Origin: F23-D06 sp963643165
GTDB lineage: Bacteria; Bacteroidota; Bacteroidia; Bacteroidales; WCHB1-69
DNA length: 23,529 bases
Direction of reading: 5' to 3'
NCBI GenBank assembly: GCA_963643165.1
Contig: CAVIJD010000035.1
Location: forward strand, 1 to 23,529
Shown here: piece by piece, positions 7,485 through 15,641 of the stretch
Layout: each line of letters begins with the position of its first letter
Numbering within the stretch: position 1 is the stretch's first letter
Position numbers and translations under genes: made by a program
Notes under the pieces: generated by a model
Seen by the model: the letters and a program-made list of their open reading frames with translations, nothing else
Database searches by the model: none
What the model was told of the DNA's origin: nothing

Positions 7485-8855
7485 TTATTTTTCGACTTGC
7501 AAAGATATTATTTTATTGCCCAGTCCGGCAATGTCCATGCCTTCAAAATTTCCGGAAGACATGAGGAGCAGGACAGTGTTGTAATAGTCGAGACTCAAGA
7601 GTTTGTCTTGCAGCAATTTGGCATCATCAAAAACCTGAAGTCCCGGGCATCCGAAAGCGTCATAGACGGCAGAGGGATGAACGGGAGGCAGTTTTTTCAA
7701 GGCCACGGCCTTAGGTGAGAAAAAGACGAAAGCCACGTCTGCAGCATTCATCGCGCCGTTGTACTGCATAAGAAACTGCTCGGTAAGGCTGCTGAACGTA
7801 TGCAACTCCATACAAGCCACGAGTTTGCGGTCGGGGAACTGCTCCCTGACGGCAGCCACGGTGGCGCGGAGTTTGGAGGGGGCGTGGGCAAAATCCTTAT
7901 ATACGGAACAGTTGCCGTTACTTGCCACAAGCTGAAGTCGCCCCGAAGCGCCCTTGAACGTGGAAATGGCCTTGTAGAAATCCGTTTCGGCAATGCCTGC
8001 CGCCATGCAGGCGAGGCGCGCGGCGTTCAGGTTGGCAAGATTATGCCGCCCGAAAATCTTGAGCGGAACTTCTCCGCAGGGAGTGTCCAGATAGGTAATG
8101 CCGTCCTTAACATGATGCGGATGGACACTGTACGGCTGCTTTTCGGCGTTCATCGTCCGGGAACCCAACTTTTTCAGTTCGGGGTCGTCTTCGCAATAGA
8201 TGAACTTGCCCGCGGCAGGTATCATTTCTGCAAAAATCTCGAACTGACGCACATAAATGTCGAAAGTGGGAAACACATTGACATGGTCCCAGGCTATTCC
8301 GCTGACAATGCCGATAGTGGGCTGATAGACGTGGAACTTAGGGCGGCGGTCAAGCGGTGAGGTCAAGTATTCGTCACCCTCGATGACCATGATGCGTGCA
8401 TCGTCGGACAGTTTCACCATCACCTCAAAGCCGTCGAGTTGAGCGCCCACCATATAGTCGCACGACACGCCGCATTGCTGCAGCACATGGATAATCATCG
8501 ACGTGATGGTTGTCTTGCCGTGGCTGCCGCCCACAACTATCCTGACCTTGTCCTTGCTCTGCTCATAGAGGTACTCGGGGTAGGAATAGATTTTAAGGTT
8601 CAGCGCTTGTGCTTTCAGCAGTTCAGGGTTGTCGGCACGGGCGTGCATCCCCACAATGACCGCATCGAGGTCGGCGGTAATCTTGTCAGGAAACCAGCCG
8701 AAGGCCACGGGCAAAATGCCGTATTTGGCGAGTCGTCCTTTTGCGGGGTCGAAAATCTCGTCGTCCGAGCCGGAAACCTCATAGCCTTTAAGTGTCAGTG
8801 CTATAGCCAGATTGTGCATGGCACTGCCGCCGATTGCGATAAAATGCACTTTCAT
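7485..8855 (-). CDS. mpl: Mpl-like Mur ligase (UDP-MurNAc:L-Ala-D-Glu-meso-DAP ligase)
   Basis: This encodes 456 residues, the length of Mpl (about 457). It has all three Mur-ligase domains: an N-terminal UDP-binding Rossmann part with IAIGGSAMHNLA (6-17), a central ATPase with the P-loop GGSHGKTT (109-116), EGDEYLTSPLDRRPKF and SGIAWDHVNVFPT, and a C-terminal domain from FGRHNLANLNAA (268-279) with YKDFAHAPSK (319-328). Mpl reattaches recycled murein tripeptide to UDP-MurNAc in the cytoplasm. The DAEYLTSP/DHVNVFPT-type motifs favour Mpl over MurC. The substrate is inferred from family, since the residues that fix the tripeptide were not checked. It follows rnfA after 62 bases without an obvious terminator and precedes the DUF1573 gene by 21 bases. 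Confidence 0.88.
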   Translation of the reverse strand: MKVHFIAIGGSAMHNLAIALTLKGYEVSGSDDEIFDPAKGRLAKYGILPVAFGWFPDKITADLDAVIVGMHARADNPELLKAQALNLKIYSYPEYLYEQSKDKVRIVVGGSHGKTTITSMIIHVLQQCGVSCDYMVGAQLDGFEVMVKLSDDARIMVIEGDEYLTSPLDRRPKFHVYQPTIGIVSGIAWDHVNVFPTFDIYVRQFEIFAEMIPAAGKFIYCEDDPELKKLGSRTMNAEKQPYSVHPHHVKDGITYLDTPCGEVPLKIFGRHNLANLNAARLACMAAGIAETDFYKAISTFKGASGRLQLVASNGNCSVYKDFAHAPSKLRATVAAVREQFPDRKLVACMELHTFSSLTEQFLMQYNGAMNAADVAFVFFSPKAVALKKLPPVHPSAVYDAFGCPGLQVFDDAKLLQDKLLSLDYYNTVLLLMSSGNFEGMDIAGLGNKIISLQVEK

Positions 8856-8917
8856 CTTCCTGCAGAGATTAAATTGTTCTGTTCAACGGTCAAGGGAATT
8901 ATGGTTCCTTTTTATTC

Positions 8918-9508
8918 TTACACGAGGTTAGAGAAGCCCATAAAAGCCATAGCCAGGATGCCGGCCGTAATCAATGCGATGGGCACACCTTTCATACCTT
9001 TGGGGATCTCTACGAGTTCCATCTGCTCGCGGATGCCGGCAAAAATCACAATTGCCAACGTAAAACCGACAGCGATAGCCACTGCATAGAGGGTGCTGTC
9101 GAGGATGGAGAATCCGTGAGCGGCGATAATCGGCTGCTCCGTCACCTTGATGGCGATACCCAGGACGGCGCAGTTGGTGGTAATCAGGGGAAGATAGACA
9201 CCCAGGGCCTTGTAAAGGGAGGGGCTCATCTTCTTGAGCATGATTTCGACCATCTGGACGAGTGCGGCGATCACCAGAATGAACACAATCGTCTGTAAAA
9301 AGGTAATATTAAGAGGAACAAGCACATACATCTGCAACGTAGAGGTCACCAATGTAGCCAGAGCCATCACAAACACGACAGCGGCGCCCATGCAGAGTGC
9401 CGTATTCACCTTGTTAGAGACACCCAAGAAAGGACAGATGCCCAAAAACTGCACCAGCAGGATATTGTTTACCAGCACTGCCCCGATAATCATTAATATA
9501 TATTCCAT
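8918..9508 (-). CDS. rnfA: Rnf electron-transport complex subunit RnfA
   Basis: This encodes 196 residues, a six-helix membrane protein. It has the RnfA/NqrE signature start (LVNNILLVQFLGICPFLGVS) and the second half-repeat Cys in LITTNCAVLG. The two Cys (in GICPFLG and TNCAVLG) are in the places where RnfA/NqrE and RnfE/NqrD together bind an intramembrane iron-sulfur cluster. RnfA and NqrE are close relatives; the call to Rnf rests on the neighbouring rnfDGE set and the RnfA-type length. It is the last gene of the rnf run, 30 bases after rnfE. Rnf couples ferredoxin:NAD+ oxidoreduction to Na+ or H+ movement across the inner membrane. Confidence 0.95.
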   Translation of the reverse strand: MEYILMIIGAVLVNNILLVQFLGICPFLGVSNKVNTALCMGAAVVFVMALATLVTSTLQMYVLVPLNITFLQTIVFILVIAALVQMVEIMLKKMSPSLYKALGVYLPLITTNCAVLGIAIKVTEQPIIAAHGFSILDSTLYAVAIAVGFTLAIVIFAGIREQMELVEIPKGMKGVPIALITAGILAMAFMGFSNLV

Positions 9509-9538
9509 AACAGTTGTAAGTTACTAATTTATAATTTA

Positions 9539-10159
9539 TTATTTTGCCGATGCCCGTTGTTTTTTCTTCATCTCAACCGAAGCGAGGATATGGCGCACCA
9601 AGGCCATAATGAAGCCATAGACAAAGAATGCGCCGGGGGCGAGCACGAAGATAAGGATGTTGTACTCTTCGGGGATGAACTGGAAGCCCATCAGGGAGCC
9701 GGCGCCGAGGATTTCGCGCACGGCGGCGATCAACGTCAAGGAGATGGTGAAGCCGATGCCCATGCCGAGTCCGTCGAGCATAGAGTCAAAGACCGGGTTC
9801 TTGCTGGCGAATGCCTCTGCGCGTCCGAGCACGATACAGTTCACGACAATCAGCGGGATGAAGACGCCGAGACTCTCAGAGAGCGCCGGCACAAAGCCTT
9901 GGATCAGCAAATCGATGATGCTCACGAACGTGGCAATGATGACGATATAGCAAGGGATTCTGATCTTGTCGGGGATGATATTCTTCATAGCCGAAATCAG
10001 CATGTTAGACATAAGCAGCACGAATGTGGTGGCTGCACCCATGCCGAGCGCGTTGTTCACTGAGGTGGTGACTGCCAGCGAGGGGCAAGTGCCGAGAACC
10101 AAGATCAAGTTAGGGTTCTCTTTGAAAAAACCTTTGGTTAAAATGTTGAGTTTACTCAT
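9539..10159 (-). CDS. rnfE: Rnf electron-transport complex subunit RnfE
   Basis: This encodes 206 residues of a polytopic membrane protein homologous to RnfA. It opens with FFKENPNLILVLGTCPSLAVTT split into the family NP.L...LG.CP.LA pattern, and has the matching IVVNCIVLGRAEAFA motif in the second half; the Cys of each pair with those of RnfA around the intramembrane FeS site. A basic tail (KKKQRASAK) follows the last helix, which fits a cytoplasmic C-terminus. The ATG overlaps the end of rnfG by 8 bases, which supports coupled translation within one operon. Confidence 0.95.
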   Translation of the reverse strand: MSKLNILTKGFFKENPNLILVLGTCPSLAVTTSVNNALGMGAATTFVLLMSNMLISAMKNIIPDKIRIPCYIVIIATFVSIIDLLIQGFVPALSESLGVFIPLIVVNCIVLGRAEAFASKNPVFDSMLDGLGMGIGFTISLTLIAAVREILGAGSLMGFQFIPEEYNILIFVLAPGAFFVYGFIMALVRHILASVEMKKKQRASAK

Positions 10160-10745
10160 TGTAGGCCTCCTTTACTTTCATAAAAACATCGTATGCTCTC
10201 TGAACGGCATCGCAATAGGCGCGAGAGGAGATGGTAGCTGCCGTGATCGGGGTCACGTCGCCGCCGTCTTTGGTTACGGAGAGTTTGTATTCTGCGGGGT
10301 TGTGCCCGTTCATCTGCACAGCGAAGTCGCTTTTGCTCTTGTTGATCTTGTCACCGAGTCCGGGCGTTTCAGATGCCTTGATCACTTCCGTGTTCAGGAT
10401 GGTGCCGTCGGCGGCCAAGCCGACCATCAGGTCAAAGCGTCCAGAGAAGGCCTTTTTGGTGTAGGTCTCGATGCCTGCGCCGAAGAGTTTACCGTCATTC
10501 TGGATGGCCACATGGACAATCACAGGGTCGCTCTCGCCGTCCAACGTCACGGTTGTGTCTTTCAATTCCCCTTGGAAGCCGGGCAGGACGGAATTCAGCG
10601 CTTCGGTCTTCTTTTTCTGTTGTGATGCCTCTATAGGAGCTTTGGTTTTGGCATATACGCCCGTCAGAGCAAGACCCGCCACGAGTGCAATGAGGGTAAG
10701 CACTGCTACCAGACGAAATAATGAGGGTTCTTTTTTCTGTTCCAT
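10152..10745 (-). CDS. rnfG: Rnf complex subunit RnfG, covalent-FMN binding
   Basis: This encodes 197 residues: one N-terminal membrane anchor (about 10-30) and a periplasmic FMN-binding domain. The family signature ETPGLGDKI (126-134) is present. The flavinylation site is ITAATISS, with T171 as the expected FMN-phosphoester residue; it reads TAAT where SGAT is the common form. FMN would be attached by an ApbE-type transferase, not encoded here. RnfG relays electrons between RnfD/RnfA/RnfE and RnfC/RnfB. It lies 18 bases after rnfD and overlaps rnfE by 8. Confidence 0.95.
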   Translation of the reverse strand: MEQKKEPSLFRLVAVLTLIALVAGLALTGVYAKTKAPIEASQQKKKTEALNSVLPGFQGELKDTTVTLDGESDPVIVHVAIQNDGKLFGAGIETYTKKAFSGRFDLMVGLAADGTILNTEVIKASETPGLGDKINKSKSDFAVQMNGHNPAEYKLSVTKDGGDVTPITAATISSRAYCDAVQRAYDVFMKVKEAYNE

Positions 10746-10763
10746 AATACTATGTTATTCGAG

Positions 10764-11720
10764 TTATTTAGCAAAAGTTTTGGGTTTGAAAGCCTTGTTG
10801 ATCAGCGGCACAAGCGCGTTCATAATCAGGATTGAGAATGACACACCCTCGGGATAGGCGCCGAACATACGGATGATGATGGTCAGCAGACCACAACCGA
10901 TGCCGAACACGATCATTCCGGCAGGCGTCATAGGCGACGTGACCATATCGGTAGCCATGAAGCAAGCGCCCAAGACCAGACCGCCGGCAAGCAGGTGGAA
11001 GAACGGGTTGGCGTACTGGGTGGGGTCAATGAGCCAGAACAGACCGGCGAACAGGAACACGGTGAGCATAAAGGAGACCGGAATGTGCCAGGTGATCACT
11101 TTGCGGATCAGCAAGAACACGGCACCGATGAGCAGGGCTATAGCCGAAACTTCGCCAAAACTGCCGCCCATCTGGCCTACCAGCATGTTGGTATAAGTCG
11201 GGAGCTCTGCCGCACCACCCTCTTTGAGTATTCCCAGTGCGGTAGGACCTGTAACGATGTCGCTGACAGACCAAACCGGCGTCGGGGTGGGCCACGTTGT
11301 CATAGCCACAGGGAACGCGATCAGCAGGAACACGCGGGCCACCAGCGCGGGGTTGAAAGGGTTGTGCCCCAAACCGCCGAACGGCATCTTGGCAATGCCG
11401 ATAGCCACCAGCGCACCCACTACCATCATCCAAACCGGAAGATTGGAGGGCACATTGAAAGCCAACAGCAAACCCGTGACTACTGCGGAACCATCACTGA
11501 CCGAGGGCTTTACTTTGAGGATAAAACGTTGTATCAGATACTCAAAAAGAACGCAGCATCCTACAGACACCAGCGTCAGGATCACAACGGGAAAACCGAA
11601 ATAGAAAATCGACACCACAAAGGCGGGCATCAGCGCCAGCACTACCGACCACATGATTTTTCTCACGGAATCATCGCTGTGTACATGCGGCGAACCGGAA
11701 ACATTCAATAAACGATCCAT
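10764..11720 (-). CDS. rnfD: Rnf complex subunit RnfD, covalent-FMN membrane protein
   Basis: This encodes 318 residues with about nine to ten hydrophobic segments. It has the RnfD/NqrB motifs SPH at the N-terminus, SDGSAVVTGLLLAFNVP (75-91), MPFGGLGHNPFNPALVARVF and the late ATDMVTSPMTPAG block. The likely FMN attachment threonine is T160 in VTGPTAL. In Bacteroidales the usual order is rnfB-rnfC-rnfD-rnfG-rnfE-rnfA. Here rnfD is the first Rnf gene, and the gene 66 bases upstream is a TolC-like protein, not rnfC. The 66-base leader is very A-rich on the coding strand, as in well-translated Bacteroidota genes, and shows no TAnnTTTG element, so rnfD may be read from the upstream gene's transcript. 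Confidence 0.95.
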   Translation of the reverse strand: MDRLLNVSGSPHVHSDDSVRKIMWSVVLALMPAFVVSIFYFGFPVVILTLVSVGCCVLFEYLIQRFILKVKPSVSDGSAVVTGLLLAFNVPSNLPVWMMVVGALVAIGIAKMPFGGLGHNPFNPALVARVFLLIAFPVAMTTWPTPTPVWSVSDIVTGPTALGILKEGGAAELPTYTNMLVGQMGGSFGEVSAIALLIGAVFLLIRKVITWHIPVSFMLTVFLFAGLFWLIDPTQYANPFFHLLAGGLVLGACFMATDMVTSPMTPAGMIVFGIGCGLLTIIIRMFGAYPEGVSFSILIMNALVPLINKAFKPKTFAK

Positions 11721-11786
11721 TTGTTTGTTGTTTAGTTATTTTTGTTATTACTTTTTGTTTCTACTTTAATATGTTTAAATTATTTA

Positions 11787-13067
11787 TCATAACAGCCCTT
11801 TTAGGGTCATCAACTCGTACTTCGCCTTCAACAATTGTATAGAATGCAGTTCCTGATTCATCAGCGACTGCAACTCGTCGTTGTGCTGCCGCACATAGTC
11901 GATGGCCGTGATTGTGCCGTTCACCAACTGACTCGAGTAGGTCTCCGTCAACGATTTGTACTTTTCGGTGATGGACTTGTCCAGAATCAACAGGTTCTCA
12001 ATGCGCTTTATCTCATTCAGTTTGTCCTGAACCTGTATCATGTTCGACTTTTTGAAATCCTCCTCCTGACTTTGCAGTATTTTTTTCTGCGTGTTGATGA
12101 CTTTGCTGATGCCGGAGGTCTTGGCCCAGTCAATTACGGGTATGTTGAGATAAACGCCTGCCATATAATACCAGTCGGGGCGGTTGAAATAGAACTGATA
12201 GTCGGGGCGCCCGTAGCCTCCCGTGACAAAAAGGGACACTTTAGGCAGACTGCTGGACAGATGCAGCTTGCGCTGGAAATCCATCTGCTTGGCCTGGTTC
12301 TCGAATATGGCAAACTCAAGCCGTTGCGACTCAACGCTTTCATTTATGTCCGGAATGCTGGGCATCTCGAAAGTCACCGCCGACAAGTCGTGGCCCGTCA
12401 AGATGGAAAGCGATGAAATGATCGACTCTTTCTTCGCCTGCAAGTCGTTGTGGTTCTGTTCCATCTTGAGCGACTCCAGTTCAAGCTGCGACAGGGTGTT
12501 CTGTGGGATGACACCCTCTTTGAGCAACACCTGCAGTTGCTTAATCTGGTCGCGGAACGTGCTCTGCACATTCTCGATGATGCCCATCTGCTTCTCCACG
12601 ATCAGAAGATTGAGGTAGAGGGTAATTACCTGCGACTTTATTTCATTGATAGAGAGACCGATCTTATAGATTTCGGCATCGTTCTGCAGTTTGGCGTACT
12701 GACGGCCGTAGAACATCTTGCAGCCCTGGAAGACGACTTGCTCGAGGTCGAGGCCGATGTGGTACTGCATTTGGGCGAGTTCAGGGCTGTCGTCGAAAGG
12801 TGCCGGCGGGGTGTTGCTTTGTCCGTTGCACATAGGTGCCTCGGCCGACTCGTACGAAAACTTCCCGTTGATGGAGAGTTTCGGGTAGAGATGTGCGGAA
12901 GCGTTGTTAAGGCTCGTTTTCAGAATTTGCTCGTTCAAATCTTTCTGAAGGCTCGCAGAAGTCTGTGCCACAGCCCATTGCTGGCATTGGTCTATCGTTA
13001 CGACATCTTGCGCAGAAAGGCATGACAGCAGGACAGCAAAGGCAACAGAGAGACAGAGTTTCTTCAT
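11787..13067 (-). CDS. TolC-family outer-membrane efflux protein
   Basis: From the ATG at 13067 this encodes 426 residues. The frame is open further upstream to 13355, but that part overlaps the MFS gene and the residues before MKKLCLS look non-coding. A signal peptide (about 1-19, ending CLSAQ) is followed by two long heptad-rich alpha-helical hairpins (about 120-230 and 325-426) and intervening beta segments around FVTGGYGRPD and YLNIPVIDW. This is the OEP/TolC layout that forms a trimeric channel across the outer membrane and periplasm. A C16 within LLSC could be a lipobox, but -2 Leu is unusual. No adaptor (HlyD/RND MFP) or inner-membrane pump is adjacent; the MFS gene upstream is the only transporter nearby. 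A -7 element at 13095-13102 fits this start. Confidence 0.85.
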   Translation of the reverse strand: MKKLCLSVAFAVLLSCLSAQDVVTIDQCQQWAVAQTSASLQKDLNEQILKTSLNNASAHLYPKLSINGKFSYESAEAPMCNGQSNTPPAPFDDSPELAQMQYHIGLDLEQVVFQGCKMFYGRQYAKLQNDAEIYKIGLSINEIKSQVITLYLNLLIVEKQMGIIENVQSTFRDQIKQLQVLLKEGVIPQNTLSQLELESLKMEQNHNDLQAKKESIISSLSILTGHDLSAVTFEMPSIPDINESVESQRLEFAIFENQAKQMDFQRKLHLSSSLPKVSLFVTGGYGRPDYQFYFNRPDWYYMAGVYLNIPVIDWAKTSGISKVINTQKKILQSQEEDFKKSNMIQVQDKLNEIKRIENLLILDKSITEKYKSLTETYSSQLVNGTITAIDYVRQHNDELQSLMNQELHSIQLLKAKYELMTLKGLL

Positions 13068-13094
13068 TTCAATATCCAAAATATAAACAAGCGG

Positions 13095-13102
13095 CAAAAA
13101 TA
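13095..13102 (-). promoter_or_regulatory. -7 element for the TolC-like gene
   Basis: The minus strand reads TATTTTTG, 27 bases upstream of the ATG at 13067. It supports that start over the longer open frame. The -33 region is not recognisable. Confidence 0.5.
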
Positions 13103-13192
13103 CACTTTTTGCGGTTTCAGCCGTTTTTTGATGTGCAGATAAAGGGACGAAAAAAATGGCGGGGACGATGCTGTCCTTCGCGTCCGGGCACG

Positions 13193-14395
13193 TCAGCGCA
13201 GGCGGTTGCGCAGGTAACTGTTTCTGACGTATGTGAAGAAACCCGCCACGCCGGCCACATTGACGACCCACGAGAGCCAGAAAGCCCAATGGTAGCCCAC
13301 ATGTTCCGCCACCACGCCGCCGGCAAGGATGCCCAGTCCCACGCCGATGTCCCAACTGATTAGGATGGAGGAGTTAGCGGTGCCGCGTTGGGTATGCGGC
13401 GCCAAATTGATGAACATAGTCTGGTATGCCGGCCACATGTGACCGTTGCCGAGCCCGATGATCAAGGCTGACCCGTAGTAGCCAATGGGATGGTGCAAGG
13501 CGGCGAAGAGCAGGTATCCGACCAGCGAGACGGTCATTCCCACCGCCGCATTTTGGGTGACTTTGCCCTCGCGCAGGCTCCGGCTGCCGATAAGACGCGA
13601 CAGTATCAACCCGCACGACAGCAACATGAAGAAAAGCGCCGACCCGCCTTGAATGTTCAGTTCCTCGGCGCCGTAAATGGCCACGTATGTTGAAATCACA
13701 CCATACGAAAAGGCGAAACAGACCATCGTGAGCCCTTCGCTCCACCCTTTCAACAGGAAAAAGCGGTCAAACGAAACCTTGGGCTTGTCTTTGACCAGGG
13801 GGCGCGCATTCAAGTCGAGGGAGGCATTCACGGCAAAGCCGATGGCGGAGGTGATGAGAGATATCCAAAACAGCAGCGTGTAACTTTGCGTCAGATGCAG
13901 CACATAGATGGCCAAGGCCGGCGCGATGGCGGAGGCGATGTTGTTGCTAAGACCATAATAGCCAATCCCTTCGGCACGGCGTGTCGGGTGCAGCACGTCA
14001 ATAGCCACGGTGCTGTTGGCCACGGTGGTGGCCCCGAACGGCGCGCCGTGCAGCGTCCGGATGATGGTAAACCACAGCAAGGAGCCGGCCAGCAGATAGC
14101 CGCCGAAGCACGCACAATAAAGCCCGTAGCAGATCAGCAGCACCTTCTTCCGGGGGAAACTATCTACCATAAAGCCCCCGAAAGGACGGATCAGCAAGGC
14201 CAGCAGCGTATAGCCGGACAGCACGAAGCCAATCACTTGTTTGCTGGCCGCGTACGTGTCCCTCAAATACAGGGGCAGCAGCGGCGTGAGCAGCATAAAA
14301 GAGAAATAGATCATGAAATTGGCCGTCCAAACCTTCAGATAGTTCTTGTTCCAGAGCCTTTCTAATTTTTCCTGCTGGTTTATATTGCCGATCAT
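13193..14395 (-). CDS. Major facilitator superfamily transporter
   Basis: This encodes 400 residues with about twelve hydrophobic segments in two halves, the classic MFS size. The loop 2-3 signature appears as RPFGGFMVDSFPRKKVLL, near residues 69-86. The second half repeats the pattern with SRLIGSRSLREGKV and GNGHMWPAYQTMFINL. There is no substrate-specific motif that I can trust; drug or sugar efflux (SetA/YhhS-like) is possible. The ATG at 14395 is preceded by a promoter (-7 at 14416-14423). It lies 66 bases downstream of recF on the same strand and 125 bases upstream of the TolC-like gene. A small-molecule export role together with that outer-membrane channel is possible but unproven. Confidence 0.92.
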   Translation of the reverse strand: MIGNINQQEKLERLWNKNYLKVWTANFMIYFSFMLLTPLLPLYLRDTYAASKQVIGFVLSGYTLLALLIRPFGGFMVDSFPRKKVLLICYGLYCACFGGYLLAGSLLWFTIIRTLHGAPFGATTVANSTVAIDVLHPTRRAEGIGYYGLSNNIASAIAPALAIYVLHLTQSYTLLFWISLITSAIGFAVNASLDLNARPLVKDKPKVSFDRFFLLKGWSEGLTMVCFAFSYGVISTYVAIYGAEELNIQGGSALFFMLLSCGLILSRLIGSRSLREGKVTQNAAVGMTVSLVGYLLFAALHHPIGYYGSALIIGLGNGHMWPAYQTMFINLAPHTQRGTANSSILISWDIGVGLGILAGGVVAEHVGYHWAFWLSWVVNVAGVAGFFTYVRNSYLRNRLR

Positions 14396-14415
14396 GCCGT
14401 CGTTTTTAAGGGCGG

Positions 14416-14445
14416 CAAAAGTACGATTTTTAGCCTTTGGCGCAA
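14416..14445 (-). promoter_or_regulatory. Bacteroidota promoter for the MFS gene
   Basis: The minus strand has a -7 element TACTTTTG (14416-14423) and a TTG at 14443-14445 with a 19-base gap, the expected -33/-7 spacing. Transcription would begin near 14409, giving a leader of only about 14 bases before the ATG. Confidence 0.6.
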
Positions 14446-14461
14446 CCGGTCGCGTCTGCGG

Positions 14462-15553
14462 TCACATCTGCGCGGTGCTGATGATCTGGTGCGAGATGCC
14501 GTGCTCGGACAGGATCCTCTTGACGCGGTTCTCGTCGGTGTCTGTCAGGAAGACTTGTCCGAAGTGCTCCTGTCCCACCATGTTGAGGAGTTCGGCCGTG
14601 CGTGCCATATCCAGTTTGTCGAAAATGTCGTCCAACAGCAGTATAGGCTTGATGCTTTTCTGTTCGTAAGAATAGTCGAACTGGGCGAGGCGCAACGCCA
14701 ACGAAAAAGACTTCTGCTGTCCTTGCGAGCCATAGCGTTTGACGGGCTGTCCGCCGAGGAGGAATGCGAAGTCGTCTTTATGCACGCCGAAGTTGGTGAA
14801 GCCGCTTTTGAAGTCTGCCGCAACACATTCACGCAGTCCGTCCGCGAACGTCTTTTCGTTCAAGGCGGACAGGTACTGCAAGTCAACCTCTTCGGCGGAG
14901 TGGGAAAGCCGTTGGTAATGGCTGCTGAAGAGCGGGCGGATTTTGGCGATGAATGCACGGCGCACGCCATGTATGACGGTTGCCGACAGGTCCATCTGCC
15001 CGTCGAGGACCTCCAGCAGCGAGCTGTCGTGCTGGCGGCTTTCGGCCATCTGTTTGAGCAAAGCGTTGCGCTGGGCCAACAACTTACGGTAAGAGATGAG
15101 GTGCTGCAGGTACTCGCGGTCGTATTGTGAAATGATGACATCGAAGAACTTGCGGCGGTTTTCGCTGCCGCCGTTGATGATGTCGCTGTCGTAGGGCGAC
15201 ACAATCACCACGGGAAACAGCCCAATGTGGGCGCTCAGGCGGCTGTACTCCTTCCGGTTCGCCCGCATCGACTTATGCCCGTTTTTATAGACGCAGCTCA
15301 CGTGGGTGCTGTTTTGGGTGTTCCGGTCATAGAAATCGCCGTGAACGGCAAAGAAATCGGCATTGAAGCGGACCGAATAGACATCCTGCGGAGAGAAATA
15401 GCTTTTGCAGAAAGAAAGGTAGTGTATGGCATCCAGCAGGTTAGTCTTGCCGCTGCCGTTCTTCCCTACGATTCCGTTCACATTCTCGTTGAAAGCGAAG
15501 CCCGCCTCCTCGTAATTCTTGAAATTCGCCAGTGTCAGGTTCTTGAGATACAT
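14462..15553 (-). CDS. recF: DNA replication and repair protein RecF
   Basis: This encodes 363 residues, normal for RecF. It opens with MYLKNLTLANFKNYEEAGF; the frame continues upstream but the conserved N-terminus marks the ATG at 15553. The ABC-type SMC-like ATPase has Walker A GKNGSGKT (30-37), the signature QGQQKSFSLALRLAQF (about 276-291) and Walker B LLLDDIFDKLD (about 305-315). RecF works with RecO and RecR to load RecA on gapped DNA and binds dsDNA near gaps. It is not next to dnaA/dnaN/gyrB as in many Gram-positive bacteria. The upstream gene is separated by a strong terminator whose T run ends only 16 bases before this ATG, which leaves little room for a promoter. Confidence 0.96.
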   Translation of the reverse strand: MYLKNLTLANFKNYEEAGFAFNENVNGIVGKNGSGKTNLLDAIHYLSFCKSYFSPQDVYSVRFNADFFAVHGDFYDRNTQNSTHVSCVYKNGHKSMRANRKEYSRLSAHIGLFPVVIVSPYDSDIINGGSENRRKFFDVIISQYDREYLQHLISYRKLLAQRNALLKQMAESRQHDSSLLEVLDGQMDLSATVIHGVRRAFIAKIRPLFSSHYQRLSHSAEEVDLQYLSALNEKTFADGLRECVAADFKSGFTNFGVHKDDFAFLLGGQPVKRYGSQGQQKSFSLALRLAQFDYSYEQKSIKPILLLDDIFDKLDMARTAELLNMVGQEHFGQVFLTDTDENRVKRILSEHGISHQIISTAQM

Positions 15554-15569
15554 TCCGTGTTGTTTATCG

Positions 15570-15613
15570 AAAAAAGCACAACGGACATTGCTTCTGGAGA
15601 ACATCCGTTGTGC
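15570..15613 (-). terminator. Strong intrinsic terminator between the M49-like gene and recF
   Basis: The arms GCACAACGGA (15576-15585) and TCCGTTGTGC (15604-15613) are a perfect 10-bp inverted repeat with an 18-base loop. On the minus strand six T residues follow directly (15575-15570). It lies 28 bases past the stop of the M49-like gene. Confidence 0.88.
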
Positions 15614-15641
15614 ATTTCACTGTGCCGCTGTGGCATTTTGC

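Noticed and set aside
7500..7507. TATCTTTG on the minus strand inside the end of the Mpl-like gene
   Set aside because: It encodes residues Ile-Ser-Leu and has no -33; it may act as an internal promoter for the DUF1573 gene but was not listed as a separate feature.
13068..13355. N-terminal extension of the TolC-like protein
   Set aside because: It overlaps the end of the MFS gene, has a Gly/Arg-rich non-coding look and contains the promoter; the signal peptide starts at 13067.
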